Assembly (NCBI GenBank): GCA_014879735.1
Contig: JACSRN010000055.1
Coordinates: 1 to 64,000, forward strand
Direction of reading: 5' to 3'
DNA from: Paracoccaceae bacterium
GTDB taxonomy: Bacteria > Pseudomonadota > Alphaproteobacteria > Rhodobacterales > Rhodobacteraceae
DNA: 64,000 nucleotides
Positions within the stretch are counted from its first letter, which is position 1, and each line of letters starts with the position of its first letter. Below are positions 18,854 through 28,453 of the stretch, piece after piece. The notes below the pieces were generated by a model that was not told where the DNA came from, ran no database searches, and worked only from the letters and a program-made list of their open reading frames with translations. The translations under genes were made by a program, and so were the position numbers.

Positions 18854-19750
18854 ATGGACAACTGGGATGAAATCCGCACCGCCTATCAGGTCGCGCGCCT
18901 GGGTACCGTTTCTGGCGCGGCCGAGGTGCTGGGGGTGCATCACGCGACCGTCATCCGCCATATCGACGCGCTGGAAAAGCGGCTGGGCACCCGGCTCTTC
19001 CAGCGTCATGCACGCGGCTATACGCCCACAGAGGCCGGGCGCGATCTGCTGGCGGTCGCCCAGACCGCCGAGGAGCAGTTCGTCCAGCTGGGCAGCCGGA
19101 TCAAGGGCCAGGGCGAGACGGTGCAGGGCGAGTTCGTCATCACCGCGATTTCCGGCGTCTCGGGTCTTCTCGTCCCGGTGCTGACCGAATTCCAGCACCG
19201 CCATCCCGCAGTGATCGTCCGCTTTCTGACCGACATGCGGCTCTACCGGCTGGATTATGGCGAAGCGCATGTCGCCGTGCGCGCAGGCGCCGCGCCGGAA
19301 GAGCCCGACAACGTGGTCCAGCCGCTGATCCGCATGGGAACCGGACTTTATGCCGCGAAATCCTATGCCGAAGAACATGGCCTGCCGGAGACCGAGGCCG
19401 ACTTTCCCCGCCACCGCTTCATCGCGCCGGAGAACGAAGCCAGCCGCGCGCCCTTCTACCGCTGGCTGCGTGACCAGGTGCCGCCCGAGGCGATCAGCTT
19501 CCGCACCAACGAGCCGGCCTCGATGGAGGCGGCACTCTACGGGGGCGCGGGCATCGGCTTTTTTGCGGCCTATCGCGCCGAGGGCGATCCGCGGCTTGTC
19601 CCGGTGATGGCGCCGCGGCCGGAATGGGAATCGCCGCTCTGGATCGTCACCCATGTCGACCTGCACCGCACACGCAAGGTACAGGCCTTCGTCAGCCTGC
19701 TGAAAGAGGCGGCGAAGACCTGGCCACAATGCGGAACCCTTCCCGAATGA
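18854..19750 (+). CDS. LysR-family transcriptional regulator
   Basis: A 298-residue LTTR. The N-terminal winged helix-turn-helix reads VARLGTVSGAAEVLGVHHATVIRHIDALE, followed by LGTRLFQRHARGYTPTEAGRDLL, all typical of the family. The C-terminal ligand-binding domain is full length. The stop overlaps the start of the EamA transporter (ATGA), so the regulator and exporter are co-translated. The likely inducer is a substrate of that exporter, but this is inference. ATG 18854 (MDNWDEIRTAYQ) is preferred over 18842. Confidence 0.9.
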   Translation: MDNWDEIRTAYQVARLGTVSGAAEVLGVHHATVIRHIDALEKRLGTRLFQRHARGYTPTEAGRDLLAVAQTAEEQFVQLGSRIKGQGETVQGEFVITAISGVSGLLVPVLTEFQHRHPAVIVRFLTDMRLYRLDYGEAHVAVRAGAAPEEPDNVVQPLIRMGTGLYAAKSYAEEHGLPETEADFPRHRFIAPENEASRAPFYRWLRDQVPPEAISFRTNEPASMEAALYGGAGIGFFAAYRAEGDPRLVPVMAPRPEWESPLWIVTHVDLHRTRKVQAFVSLLKEAAKTWPQCGTLPE

Positions 19751-20640
19751 ACCGGCCCGATGCGGCGGCGCTACGTGGGCATGCGGCGATGCTGGCGTTT
19801 TCGGCCGCCGTCGCGGGGTCGTTCTCGCTGGGCGCGCGCGCGGCACCACTGATCGATCCGGCGGCGATCACTGCCCTGCGCTTTCCCATCGGCGCAGTGA
19901 TCCTGGCGGTTGCGGCGCGCGCCACCGGCCGACTGAGCGTCAGTGATTTCCGCGCGCCCTGGCGCTATCTGGTGCTGGGCGGATTGATGGCGATCTATTT
20001 CGTCCTGATGTTCGAGGGGTTGCGCACGGCCGCCCCGATCCCGACGGCCGCCGTCTTCACCCTGACGCCGGTGATCGCCGCCGGCTTCGGCTGGCTGATC
20101 CTGCGCCAGCGCCTGACCGGGCGGATGGCGCTGGCGCTGGCCGTGGGTGCGGCGGGGGCGCTGTGGGTGATCTTTCGTGGCGATCTGGCGGCGCTGCTGC
20201 GGCTGGAAATCGGGCAGGGAGAGGAAATTTATTTCTGGGGCTGTGCGGCCCATGCGCTTTATGCCGTGATGGTGCGGCGGCTGAACCGGGGCGAGGGCGC
20301 GCTGGCCTTCGCCTTCGGCACCATGGCGGCCGGAACGGTGGTGTTGCTGCCCTGGGGCGCACCGGCGCTGGCCGCACTCGACTGGGGGGCAGTCCCGGGC
20401 ATCGTCTGGCTGACGCTGGCCTATATCTCGATCGCGGCCACCGCCGGTTCGACCGCGCTGGTGCAATATGCGGCGTTGCGGCTGCCGGCGTCAAAGGTGA
20501 TGGCCTATACCTATCTGGTCCCGAGCTGGGTGATCCTGTGGGAACTGGCGCTTGGTGGCCCCCGCCCGCCGGAGCTGGTGACGGTGGGCGTGGCGCTGAC
20601 GGTGGTCGCGCTGCTCCTGCTGCTGAAGGACCAGCGATAG
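19747..20640 (+). CDS. EamA/DMT-superfamily transporter
   Basis: A 297-residue inner-membrane protein with about ten transmembrane helices in two EamA repeats. The second contains GSTALVQYAALRLPASKVMAYTYLVPSWVILWELALGG, where the terminal Y-LxP-x-W/E pattern is typical. Family members export amino acids or metabolites. The four-base overlap with the LysR gene suggests that the pair forms a regulated efflux unit. Confidence 0.9.
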   Translation: MNRPDAAALRGHAAMLAFSAAVAGSFSLGARAAPLIDPAAITALRFPIGAVILAVAARATGRLSVSDFRAPWRYLVLGGLMAIYFVLMFEGLRTAAPIPTAAVFTLTPVIAAGFGWLILRQRLTGRMALALAVGAAGALWVIFRGDLAALLRLEIGQGEEIYFWGCAAHALYAVMVRRLNRGEGALAFAFGTMAAGTVVLLPWGAPALAALDWGAVPGIVWLTLAYISIAATAGSTALVQYAALRLPASKVMAYTYLVPSWVILWELALGGPRPPELVTVGVALTVVALLLLLKDQR

Positions 20641-20894
20641 CAGGGGGCACCGAGACCGGGGGGGTGAAGGACGGCAAGGCGGATCGGCGCCTCTGATCGG
20701 ATCATAGCCGGTCCTGTCTCAACGCATTCCATAGTGCAGACCGGCGAATCCGCGACCCGGCAGACCCGGCTTGTCCCGGCAAGGGCACCATGATGCCCGG
20801 GGGCCACCTTGCCGTGCCGGGGCCGCAACCGACCGCAGGACCCGGCCCGGCGCGCGGGGGATCCCCGCCCGGCTGGCCGGCGTCGAAATCCGCC

Positions 20895-21422
20895 TCAGTT
20901 GAACGGATTGCCCGGATTCTGTTGCGTGACCGTGCTGCCGCATTCCACCAGCGCCTCGATCGAGGCTCGCGAGCCGGACAGCGAATAGTCCTGTACCGGC
21001 GAGCCGTCGCCCGTGCGCAGATAAAGCCGGTTGCCCTTGGCCACTTCCATGATGAAATCGACGCCATCATCGCTGTCGGGCAAGGTGAACAGCACCGAAT
21101 TCTGGTTCAGGTTCGCATTGGTCAGGTTCCACAGCGGGCGCTTGTCGACCTGCACCTGCAGATCGGCGGTTTCCCCCGAGTTGAACTGCCATTGCGTCGA
21201 ATAGAACTGAAGCTGGACGGACTGGTCGGCGAAGGTCCAGATCGAGAAGATCTCGCCGGGCGCCTCGACGCTGGCGACACAGCCGATCGTGCCGTCATCC
21301 CATCCGACCAGTTCCACCTTCCAGTGCTTGTGCTGGAACAGCACTTCGGACTGCTGCGCCGCCGCCGGCGCCACCAGACCTGCCATCAAGGCAAGGCCTG
21401 CGAAAATCTTGCTGGAAATCAT
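20895..21422 (-). CDS. Secreted hypothetical protein (IalB-like?)
   Basis: A 175-residue protein with a clear Sec signal peptide (MISSKIFAGLALMAGLVAPAAAQ, cleavage about residue 22). The mature part is beta-rich with two cysteines (GTIGCVAS and LVECGST), spaced as in invasion-associated locus B-type periplasmic proteins, though the resemblance is weak. It is monocistronic, with 122 bp to the next gene upstream. Function unknown; periplasmic location is the only firm inference. Confidence 0.6.
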   Translation of the reverse strand: MISSKIFAGLALMAGLVAPAAAQQSEVLFQHKHWKVELVGWDDGTIGCVASVEAPGEIFSIWTFADQSVQLQFYSTQWQFNSGETADLQVQVDKRPLWNLTNANLNQNSVLFTLPDSDDGVDFIMEVAKGNRLYLRTGDGSPVQDYSLSGSRASIEALVECGSTVTQQNPGNPFN

Positions 21423-21543
21423 TGTCTTCTACCCCGGTATTCCTTTCCCTTGACGGCACCTTGTGCCGCATGGGGCGATTCACGCAAATGAAAAGTCCCG
21501 TCACGAGGGGCCGGGCGCCCCCCGCAGGAATTTCAGGCGGCCC

Positions 21544-23439
21544 TCAGGCCGCCCATTCCCAGGGCCGGGTGAAGCCGCCCAGCACCTGCTGGACCTGCGC
21601 ATCCGAAACCTCGCCCTGGCGCGACAGCCGTGCGATCAGGCCGCGCTTCTTGTCCTCGACCACCTCTGCCACCGTAACCGGCAAGCCGGCATCCTTCAGC
21701 GCCTTCTGGTAGACCCGGGTGATCGCCATCCGCCGCAGGTCGGGCTTGAACACCTTGCCGACCGCGGTTTTCGGCAGTTCGGGCAGGATCTCGATGTATT
21801 TCGGCACCGCCGCACGCTCGGGCACCTTCTCTTCACAGAAGGCCATCAGTTCGGCAACAGTGACCGAAGCGCCCTTGACCAGTTCGACATAGACCGCGGG
21901 CAGTTCACCGGCATGCAGGTCGGGCTGGCCGATCGCCCCCACCACGGCCACTGCCGGATGGCCGTTCAGCGCCTCTTCGATCATCGCAGGGTCGATGTTG
22001 TGGCCGCCCCGGATGATCAGGTCCTTGGCCCGGCCGGTGATGAAGAGATAGCCGTCGGCGTCGATCCGGCCCAGATCGCCGGTGCGCAGGAACCGGCCCT
22101 CGGCAAAGAGGTCGCGGTTCTTGTCGGCCTCGGTATAGGTCGACCCCTCGTAGACCCCGGGGTTGGCGACGCAGATCTCGCCCACCTCATCCACCCCGGC
22201 CTCGGTGAACCCGCCCTGGCCATCGCGGTTCAGGATTCGGACATGGGTATAGGGGAACGGCAATCCGACCGAACCGATCTTCTTCACCCCCTCGGGCGGA
22301 TTGACCGAGACGAGGCAGGTGCATTCGGTCAGCCCGTAGCCTTCGACGATCTCGACCCCGGTTTCCTTCTTGAAGCGGTTGTAAAGTTCGACCGGCAGCG
22401 GGGCCGAGCCGGAAAAGCCGTTCTTCAGGCTGGAGATGTCGGCATTGACCGGGCGCTGCATCAGCGCGGCAAGCGCGGTCGGCACCGTGATCAGATAGGT
22501 ACAGCGATACCGTTCGACCAGCTTCCAGAAATTGTCGAACACGCCCTCGCCGCGATAGCCTGCCGGCGTCGGAAAGACGACATGCGCACCGCTGGCAATC
22601 GCCGACATCAGGATCGGATAGGCCGCGAAGACGTGAAACAGCGGCAGCGGGCACATCACCACATCGGTCGGATCAAACAGCATGGTCGCGCCGAGCCAGC
22701 CGTTGTAGACCATGCCCGAGACCTTGTGCTGCGCGACCTTGGGCATGCCGGTGGTGCCGCCGGTGTGGAAATAGGCCGCCACCCGGTCTTCCTTGGGATC
22801 CTCGAAGGTCAGCCGGTCGGAAGGCTGGCGCGCGGCCTCGGCCGTGAAGGATTTCACCGTGGCCTTGTGGGCCATCGGATTCTTCGGGCGCAGGAAGGGC
22901 ACGATCAGCCGCTTCAACCCGGTCAGATAGCCCAGCATGTCGATTTCCAGCACCGTGGTGACGGCCGGCGCATGGGTCAGCGCCTCGGCCACCTTCTGGG
23001 CCAGATCGGTCTTCGGGAAGGGTTTCAGCGTGACGACGACCTTTGCCCTGGTCTCGCGCAGGATGGAGCCGATCTGCTCGGGTTCCAGCAGCGGGTTGAT
23101 CGGGTTGACGATCCCCGCCACGGCGCCGCCCAGCAGCGTGGCCACGGTTTCCATCGTGTTCGGCAGCACATAGGCCACCACATCCTTCGGGCCGATGCCC
23201 AGGCTGCGGAACAGGTTCGCCGCCTGCGTGACACGGGCGTGCAGCTCGTTCCAGCTGATCGTCACCTTGGGCGCATCGGGTGCGGAAAGCAGCTGATAGC
23301 TGATTGCCGGCCGGGCGCCGTGGTTGCGCCGGGTCAGGCTGAGGAAATCGTACATGGTGCGCGCGACGTCGCGGTCGGCCCAGGGGCATTCCGCCTCGAC
23401 CGCCCTCATGTCGGCACGTGTGGTGTAGCTGGTGGCCAT
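21544..23439 (-). CDS. Acyl-CoA synthetase (AMP-forming)
   Basis: A 631-residue ANL enzyme activating a fatty or aryl acid to its CoA thioester. The P-loop is AYFHTGGTTGMPKVAQHKVSG (HTGGTTG in place of YTSGTTG), with EGYGLTECTCLVSVNP, FLRTGDLGRIDADG, IIRGGHNIDP and a C-terminal PKTAVGKVFKPDLR holding the catalytic lysine. The N-terminal DRDVARTMYDFL is typical of a Rhodobacterales/Pseudomonas subfamily annotated as fatty-acyl-CoA synthase. Chain-length preference is unknown. It is transcribed leftward alone. Confidence 0.9.
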   Translation of the reverse strand: MATSYTTRADMRAVEAECPWADRDVARTMYDFLSLTRRNHGARPAISYQLLSAPDAPKVTISWNELHARVTQAANLFRSLGIGPKDVVAYVLPNTMETVATLLGGAVAGIVNPINPLLEPEQIGSILRETRAKVVVTLKPFPKTDLAQKVAEALTHAPAVTTVLEIDMLGYLTGLKRLIVPFLRPKNPMAHKATVKSFTAEAARQPSDRLTFEDPKEDRVAAYFHTGGTTGMPKVAQHKVSGMVYNGWLGATMLFDPTDVVMCPLPLFHVFAAYPILMSAIASGAHVVFPTPAGYRGEGVFDNFWKLVERYRCTYLITVPTALAALMQRPVNADISSLKNGFSGSAPLPVELYNRFKKETGVEIVEGYGLTECTCLVSVNPPEGVKKIGSVGLPFPYTHVRILNRDGQGGFTEAGVDEVGEICVANPGVYEGSTYTEADKNRDLFAEGRFLRTGDLGRIDADGYLFITGRAKDLIIRGGHNIDPAMIEEALNGHPAVAVVGAIGQPDLHAGELPAVYVELVKGASVTVAELMAFCEEKVPERAAVPKYIEILPELPKTAVGKVFKPDLRRMAITRVYQKALKDAGLPVTVAEVVEDKKRGLIARLSRQGEVSDAQVQQVLGGFTRPWEWAA

Positions 23440-23567
23440 CGGTATCCTCCCCTTCCCTCCCCTCTCCCGCGGGGGTCAGGGGAATGTGGGCCTATGGCTT
23501 GCATTTGCCAACCGATATTGCCGGTCTGCAACGCAACGTCAGACCGATGCGCGGGCCTGACGGCGCG

Positions 23568-25352
23568 TCAGGCCGCACCATCGGTAAACTGCAGCCGCGC
23601 AAGCCGCGCATAGAGCCCGCCGCCCGCGACCAGCTCGTCATGCGTGCCCTCGGCGACGATGCGGCCCTTGTCGAAGACCACGATACGGTCGGCGCGCTTC
23701 ACCGTCGCCAGGCGGTGTGCCACGACAACGACGGTGCGGCCCGTCGACAGCCGTTCGACCGCGGCCTGCACCGCGCTTTCGCTTTCCGCATCCAGCGCCG
23801 AGGTCGCCTCGTCAAGCAGCAGCACCGGCGCATCGCGCAGGATCGCCCGTGCGATGGCCACCCGCTGCTTCTGCCCGCCCGACAGCATCACCCCGCGTTC
23901 GCCCAGCCAGGTGTCATAGCCCTGCGGCAGCGCGCTCAGGAACTCATGTGCCGCGGCGGCGCGGGCTGCGTCCTCCACTTCGGCATCGCTGGCCCCGGGG
24001 CGACCGAAGCGGATGTTGTCGCGCGCCGACATGGCGAAGATCACCGGATCCTGCGGCACCAGCGCCAGAGCCTGGCGGAAATCGGTCTTGGCCATCTCGG
24101 TCAGCGGCACGCCATCCAGCGTCACGCGGCCGGCCTGAGGATCGTAGAAGCGCAGGATCAGCTGCAGCACCGTAGTCTTGCCCGCACCCGAGGGGCCGAC
24201 CAATGCCACCGTCTCGCCGGGACGCACGGTCAGCGACACACCGTCAAGGGCCGAGGTGTCGGGGCGGGTGGGATAGCGAAAGCTGATGCCCTGCAGCGCG
24301 ATCTCGCCACGCACCGGGCGCGGCAGCAGCCGGGGATGCGCCGGGTCGGGCACGCTGTCGGGCGCCTCCAGCAATTCGACCAGCCGCTCGGTCGCACCGG
24401 CGGCGCGCTGCAACTCGCCCCAGATCTCGGTCAGCGCGCCGACCGATCCCGCCACGATCACCGCATAGATGACGAACTGGATCATTTCGCCCACGCTCAT
24501 CGTGCCGGCGCGTACATCGCGCGCGCCGATCCACAGGACGCCGACCACGCCGGCGAAGACCAGGAAGATCACGATCATCGTCATCACCGCCCGGGTGCCG
24601 ATCCGCGTCCGGGCCGAATCGAAGCTCTTTTCGGTCAGCCGCGCGAAATCGGCGCGGGTTTCGGTTTCATGTGTGAAGGCCTGCACGGTCTGGATCGCCT
24701 GCAGCGATTCCGACGCCATGCCCGACGAATCCGCGATCCAGTCCTGATTCTCGCGCGACAACCGCCGCAGCCGGCGGCCCAGAACGACGATCGGCACCAC
24801 CACCACCGGAACGATCAGCAGGACAAGCCCCGTCAGTTTGGCGGCCGTGATCAGCAGCATCACCAGCCCGCCAAGCAGCATCAGCAGGTTGCGCAGCGCG
24901 ACCGAGACCGAAGAGCCGATGACCGACAGGATCAGCGTGGTGTCCGTGGTGATGCGCGACAAGACCTCGCCCGAGAGGATCCGCTCGAAGAAGGCGGGCG
25001 ACAGCCGCGTTGCGCGGTCGAAGACGGCATTGCGGATGTCGGCCACCACCCGCTCTCCCAACCGGGTAACGATGTAGTAGCGCAGCCCCGTCCCCAGCGC
25101 GAGAAGTGCGGCAATGCCAAGGAAGGCAAGGAAATACTTGTCCAGCAGCGCCACATTCGCGGCGCTGAACCCGTCGACCACCCGGCGCACCGCCAAAGGC
25201 AGGACCAGGCTGACCGCCGAGGTGAAGGTCAGCGCGCCCAGCGCCGCCGCCGCCATGCCGCGGTAGGGCCGCAGGAACGGCATCAGCGCGCCGAGCGCCC
25301 TGACGCGGCGCGAGGAGGCACGGTCGTCTGCGGGCTTGGGGCTGCGGGCCAT
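23568..25352 (-). CDS. ABC exporter, fused permease-ATPase (MsbA/LmrA type)
   Basis: A 594-residue half-transporter. Six membrane helices occupy residues about 25-320, then a nucleotide-binding domain with Walker A ALVGPSGAGKTTVLQLILRF, signature VMLSGGQKQRVAIARAI, Walker B VLLLDEATSALD and the H-loop VVVAHRLATVK. It acts as a homodimer exporting lipid or hydrophobic drugs; no partner is encoded next to it. I use ATG 25352 because AAAGG then lies 8 nt upstream; an ATG two codons earlier is too close to it. Confidence 0.92.
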   Translation of the reverse strand: MARSPKPADDRASSRRVRALGALMPFLRPYRGMAAAALGALTFTSAVSLVLPLAVRRVVDGFSAANVALLDKYFLAFLGIAALLALGTGLRYYIVTRLGERVVADIRNAVFDRATRLSPAFFERILSGEVLSRITTDTTLILSVIGSSVSVALRNLLMLLGGLVMLLITAAKLTGLVLLIVPVVVVPIVVLGRRLRRLSRENQDWIADSSGMASESLQAIQTVQAFTHETETRADFARLTEKSFDSARTRIGTRAVMTMIVIFLVFAGVVGVLWIGARDVRAGTMSVGEMIQFVIYAVIVAGSVGALTEIWGELQRAAGATERLVELLEAPDSVPDPAHPRLLPRPVRGEIALQGISFRYPTRPDTSALDGVSLTVRPGETVALVGPSGAGKTTVLQLILRFYDPQAGRVTLDGVPLTEMAKTDFRQALALVPQDPVIFAMSARDNIRFGRPGASDAEVEDAARAAAAHEFLSALPQGYDTWLGERGVMLSGGQKQRVAIARAILRDAPVLLLDEATSALDAESESAVQAAVERLSTGRTVVVVAHRLATVKRADRIVVFDKGRIVAEGTHDELVAGGGLYARLARLQFTDGAA

Positions 25353-25496
25353 GGGCATCGCCTTTCGGTTCCGGGACGCGGGTTCGTTTATGCCGGCAGG
25401 CCCCGGGCGGCAAGCCTTCGCGGCCGCCCGGGGCCGAATGGCCGCACCTCACCAGGCCCCCAGATCGCTGCAGGCCCCCGGGCGGTGGCAGAGACG

Positions 25497-25507
25497 CCCC
25501 CCCCCCC
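25497..25507. repeat. Homopolymer of 11 C
   Basis: Eleven consecutive C bases followed by TGGGGGG, between the ABC exporter and the hydrolase gene. It can form a hairpin and is prone to length error or slippage. Confidence 0.85.
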
Positions 25508-25600
25508 TGGGGGGTCAACCGGCGCCCTTCGCCCTTCCCCTTCGCCGCGCCGCGTGCCACCTTTGCCGCGCCCGGAACCGAACCCGGAACAGGAATTGCC

Positions 25601-26425
25601 ATGACCCTCTTCTTCACTGCCGCCGATGGTGCGCGCCTTGCCTATCTCGATCAGGGTGCCGGCCTGCCGGTCCTGTGTCTGGCCGGGCTGACCCGCACCA
25701 AGGCGGATTTCGACGATGCCCTGCCCGCGCTGGCCGGCTGCCGGGTGATCCGGATGGATTATCGCGGCCGCGGCGAAAGCGCGTTCACCGGCCCCGCAAC
25801 CTATACCGTCCCGCAGGAGGCGGCGGATGCGCTGGCGCTGCTCGACCATCTCGGGTTGCCCAGGGCTGCGGTCCTTGGCACGTCGCGCGGCGGGCTGATC
25901 GCACTGCTGCTTGCCGCCACCGCAAAGGATCGTCTGCTCGGGCTGTGCCTGAACGACATCGGTCCCGAGATTCACGCCCCTGGCCTTGCCCGGATCGCCG
26001 ATTACATCGGCCTGCGTCCCGCGGCGCGGACCCATGCCGAGATGGCGACCAAGCTGGCCGCAACCAGCCCGGGGATGGAGGGGATCGCGCCCGACCGCTG
26101 GCTGGCCATCGCCACCCGGCTTTACCGCGCGACGGCGGATGGCCTTGACCTGCGCTACGACCCGGCCCTCCGCCAGGCCTTCACCGCCGCCTTTTCCGGT
26201 CCGGTGCCTGATCTGATGCCGCTCTGGCAGGCGACGCAGGGCCTGCCCGTCGCCCTGATCCGCGGTGCGAATTCCGACCTGCTGACGCGCGAGGCGGCCG
26301 ACCGCATGGCCGAGATCCGCCCCGATCTGATCCGGGCCGAGGTGCCGGGTCGCGCCCATGTGCCATTCCTGGACGAACCCGAAGCGGTGGCGGCACTGCA
26401 CCGCTGGCTGGGGGCAATGCAATGA
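25601..26425 (+). CDS. Alpha/beta-hydrolase
   Basis: A 274-residue cytosolic alpha/beta-hydrolase. The oxyanion region is VLCLAGLTRTKADFDD, then MDYRGRGESAFTG. The nucleophile elbow is VLGTSRGGLIAL (G-T-S-R-G; Ser about residue 97), and the late histidine lies in PGRAHVPFLDEPEAV. Substrate unknown. Its stop overlaps the next gene by 4 bp (ATGA), and with the following two genes it forms a rightward operon of small catabolic enzymes. Confidence 0.88.
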   Translation: MTLFFTAADGARLAYLDQGAGLPVLCLAGLTRTKADFDDALPALAGCRVIRMDYRGRGESAFTGPATYTVPQEAADALALLDHLGLPRAAVLGTSRGGLIALLLAATAKDRLLGLCLNDIGPEIHAPGLARIADYIGLRPAARTHAEMATKLAATSPGMEGIAPDRWLAIATRLYRATADGLDLRYDPALRQAFTAAFSGPVPDLMPLWQATQGLPVALIRGANSDLLTREAADRMAEIRPDLIRAEVPGRAHVPFLDEPEAVAALHRWLGAMQ

Positions 26426-27381
26426 ACATCGGGGCAATCCGCGCAGCGCGCACCCGGATGGGCAGTGCAATCCGGCAAACGCCGCTTCTGAACGCGCCGC
26501 TGCTCGACCGGGTCGCCGGCCGGCGCATCTTCGTCAAGGCCGAATGCCTGCAGGTGACAGGCAGCTTCAAGGCCCGCGGCGGATGGTCGGCGGTCTCGGC
26601 CCTGCCGCCGGGCACCGCGGGCGTCCTTGCCATGTCATCGGGCAACCATGCCCAGGGGGTGGCCTATGCCGCCGCCGCCCATGGCATGGCGGCGGTGATC
26701 CTGATGCCCTTCGACGCCCCGGAGGTGAAGATCGCCAATACCCGCGCCTATGGCGCCGAGGTCGTCCTCTATGACCGCGCGACAGAGGACCGCGATACCC
26801 TTGCCGCCCGGCTTGCGGCAGAGCGCGGGCTGGCGCTGATCCCGCCCTACGACCACCCGGAGGTGATTGCGGGCCAGGGGACCACGGGGCTGGAGATCGC
26901 GGCGCAGGCCGCTGCGGCGGGAATCGACACAGCCGACGTTCTGGTGCCCTGCGGCGGTGGCGGGCTTTCCTCCGGGATCGCGCTGGCACTGGCCGCCGCG
27001 GCGCCGGCCTTTCGCCTGCACACCGTCGAGCCCGAGGGTTTCGACGACATGGCCCGTTCGCTTGCCTCCGGCAGCCCGCAGCGCAATGCGCGGGCCAGCG
27101 GCTCGGTCTGCGATGCGATCCTGACGCCCACCCCCGGCCGGCTGACCCTGCCGATCCTTGCCACCCATGCCGGCCGCGGCCTTGCCGTCAGCGACGACCA
27201 GGCGCTGCGGGCCATGACGCTCGCCTTCCGCTACCTGCGCGTGGTGGCCGAACCCGGTGGCAGCGTCGCCCTGGCCGCAGCCCTTTTTGCCGAAGACCTG
27301 CCCGACACGGTGATCTGCGTCGTCAGCGGCGGCAATGTCGATCCCGCGCTGTTTGCGGCGGCGCTGGAACGCAGCGACTGA
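26422..27381 (+). CDS. PLP-dependent threonine/serine dehydratase-like enzyme
   Basis: A 319-residue fold-type II PLP enzyme. The Schiff-base lysine lies in VTGSFKARGGW, the phosphate-binding loop is PCGGGGLSSGIALAL, and MSSGNHAQGVAYAAA binds the substrate carboxylate. It lacks the C-terminal ACT-type regulatory domain of biosynthetic IlvA, so it is the catabolic class: threonine or serine ammonia-lyase, hydroxyaspartate dehydratase or serine racemase. It is translationally coupled to the hydrolase upstream, with the lactonase gene 13 bp downstream. Confidence 0.88.
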   Translation: MNIGAIRAARTRMGSAIRQTPLLNAPLLDRVAGRRIFVKAECLQVTGSFKARGGWSAVSALPPGTAGVLAMSSGNHAQGVAYAAAAHGMAAVILMPFDAPEVKIANTRAYGAEVVLYDRATEDRDTLAARLAAERGLALIPPYDHPEVIAGQGTTGLEIAAQAAAAGIDTADVLVPCGGGGLSSGIALALAAAAPAFRLHTVEPEGFDDMARSLASGSPQRNARASGSVCDAILTPTPGRLTLPILATHAGRGLAVSDDQALRAMTLAFRYLRVVAEPGGSVALAAALFAEDLPDTVICVVSGGNVDPALFAAALERSD

Positions 27382-27394
27382 CCGCGGCGCGACC

Positions 27395-28180
27395 ATGGCT
27401 CCGATCTTTCTTCCCGACCTTCGCCTCAATGCCCGCGTGGACGGCCCCGAAACCGGCCGGCCGCTTGTCCTGATCCATGCGCTCGGCCTGAGGCTTGACA
27501 TCTGGGACGGGCTTGTCGCCCGCCTGCCCCGCCACCGCATCCTGCGTTTCGATCTGCGCGGCCATGGCGCCAGCGACATCCCGCCCCCGCCCTATGCCAT
27601 GGGTGCATTGATCCGCGACGCGGAACGGCTGATGGAGCATTTCGCAATGACGGAGGCGGTCGTGCTCGGCCTGTCCATCGGCGGGCTGATCGCGCAGGGG
27701 CTGGCGGTCAAGCGGCCGGATCTGCTGCGCGGGCTGGTGCTGTCGAACACCGCGGCGCGGATCGGTCTTGCGGCGCAATGGCAGGACCGCATCGCACTGG
27801 TGCGTGCAGGTGGCCTTGCCGCCATCGCCGAACCCACGCTGGAGCGTTGGCTCGGTCGCGGCTGGCGTGAAAACCCGGTGATGCCCATCCTGCGCGACAT
27901 GTTCCTTGCCGGCTCGGCCGAGGGCTGGATCGGCTGCGCCGCCGCCATCGCCGGCACCGATTTCTACGAGACCGCCGCCCTGCTGCGACTGCCCACGCTG
28001 GCCCTTGCTGGCACCAACGATGGCTCCACCCCGCCCGATCTGGTGCGCGAGACGGCGGAACTGATCCCTGGCGCGCAATTCCGGCTGATCCGCGGCGCCG
28101 GGCATATTCCGGTGCTGGAACAGCCGGCGGATTATGCCGACGCGGTCCAGGCCTTCCTGGCCCGCATCGGCCATGGCTGA
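27395..28180 (+). CDS. 3-oxoadipate enol-lactonase-like hydrolase
   Basis: A 261-residue alpha/beta-hydrolase of the PcaD group: LVLIHALGLRLDIWDGLV, FDLRGHGASDIP, nucleophile elbow VLGLSIGGLIAQGLA (Ser about 97), LSNTAARIG and the final GAGHIPVLEQPADY. PcaD hydrolyses 3-oxoadipate enol-lactone in the beta-ketoadipate pathway, but no other pca genes are present, so the true substrate may differ. The start at ATG 27395 follows the dehydratase stop by 13 bp. Confidence 0.8.
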   Translation: MAPIFLPDLRLNARVDGPETGRPLVLIHALGLRLDIWDGLVARLPRHRILRFDLRGHGASDIPPPPYAMGALIRDAERLMEHFAMTEAVVLGLSIGGLIAQGLAVKRPDLLRGLVLSNTAARIGLAAQWQDRIALVRAGGLAAIAEPTLERWLGRGWRENPVMPILRDMFLAGSAEGWIGCAAAIAGTDFYETAALLRLPTLALAGTNDGSTPPDLVRETAELIPGAQFRLIRGAGHIPVLEQPADYADAVQAFLARIGHG

Positions 28181-28335
28181 ATTGCCGCCAATCCAGGGCC
28201 GGGCGTCATGCGACCCCGCACAGGGACCTGGACCCGGACCCGGCCGGCCGGATGCCCTGCCCAACCGCCGACCCCGCGGCCCCGACCCGGCACCGGCCGC
28301 ATCCGGGGGCAACAAACCTGCCCTGACCGATACAT

Positions 28336-28350
28336 TCGGTCCTATACCGA
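28336..28350. promoter_or_regulatory. Candidate operator upstream of the enolase-superfamily gene
   Basis: The inverted repeat TCGGT-CCTAT-ACCGA lies in the only AT-richer patch of the 273-bp gap 28181-28453, about 104 bp before the start codon. It has the size of a GntR/LacI-type half-site pair, but the regulator is unknown and not encoded alongside. Confidence 0.3.
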
Positions 28351-28453
28351 TCACCGCATTGCAAATACCGCCCTATCATCAGCGTGTCACAGTCATGCCG
28401 CCGGAATGCGGGGCGCCGCGCGCCGCGCTCCGGCCGCCACCAGGAGTTCGGCG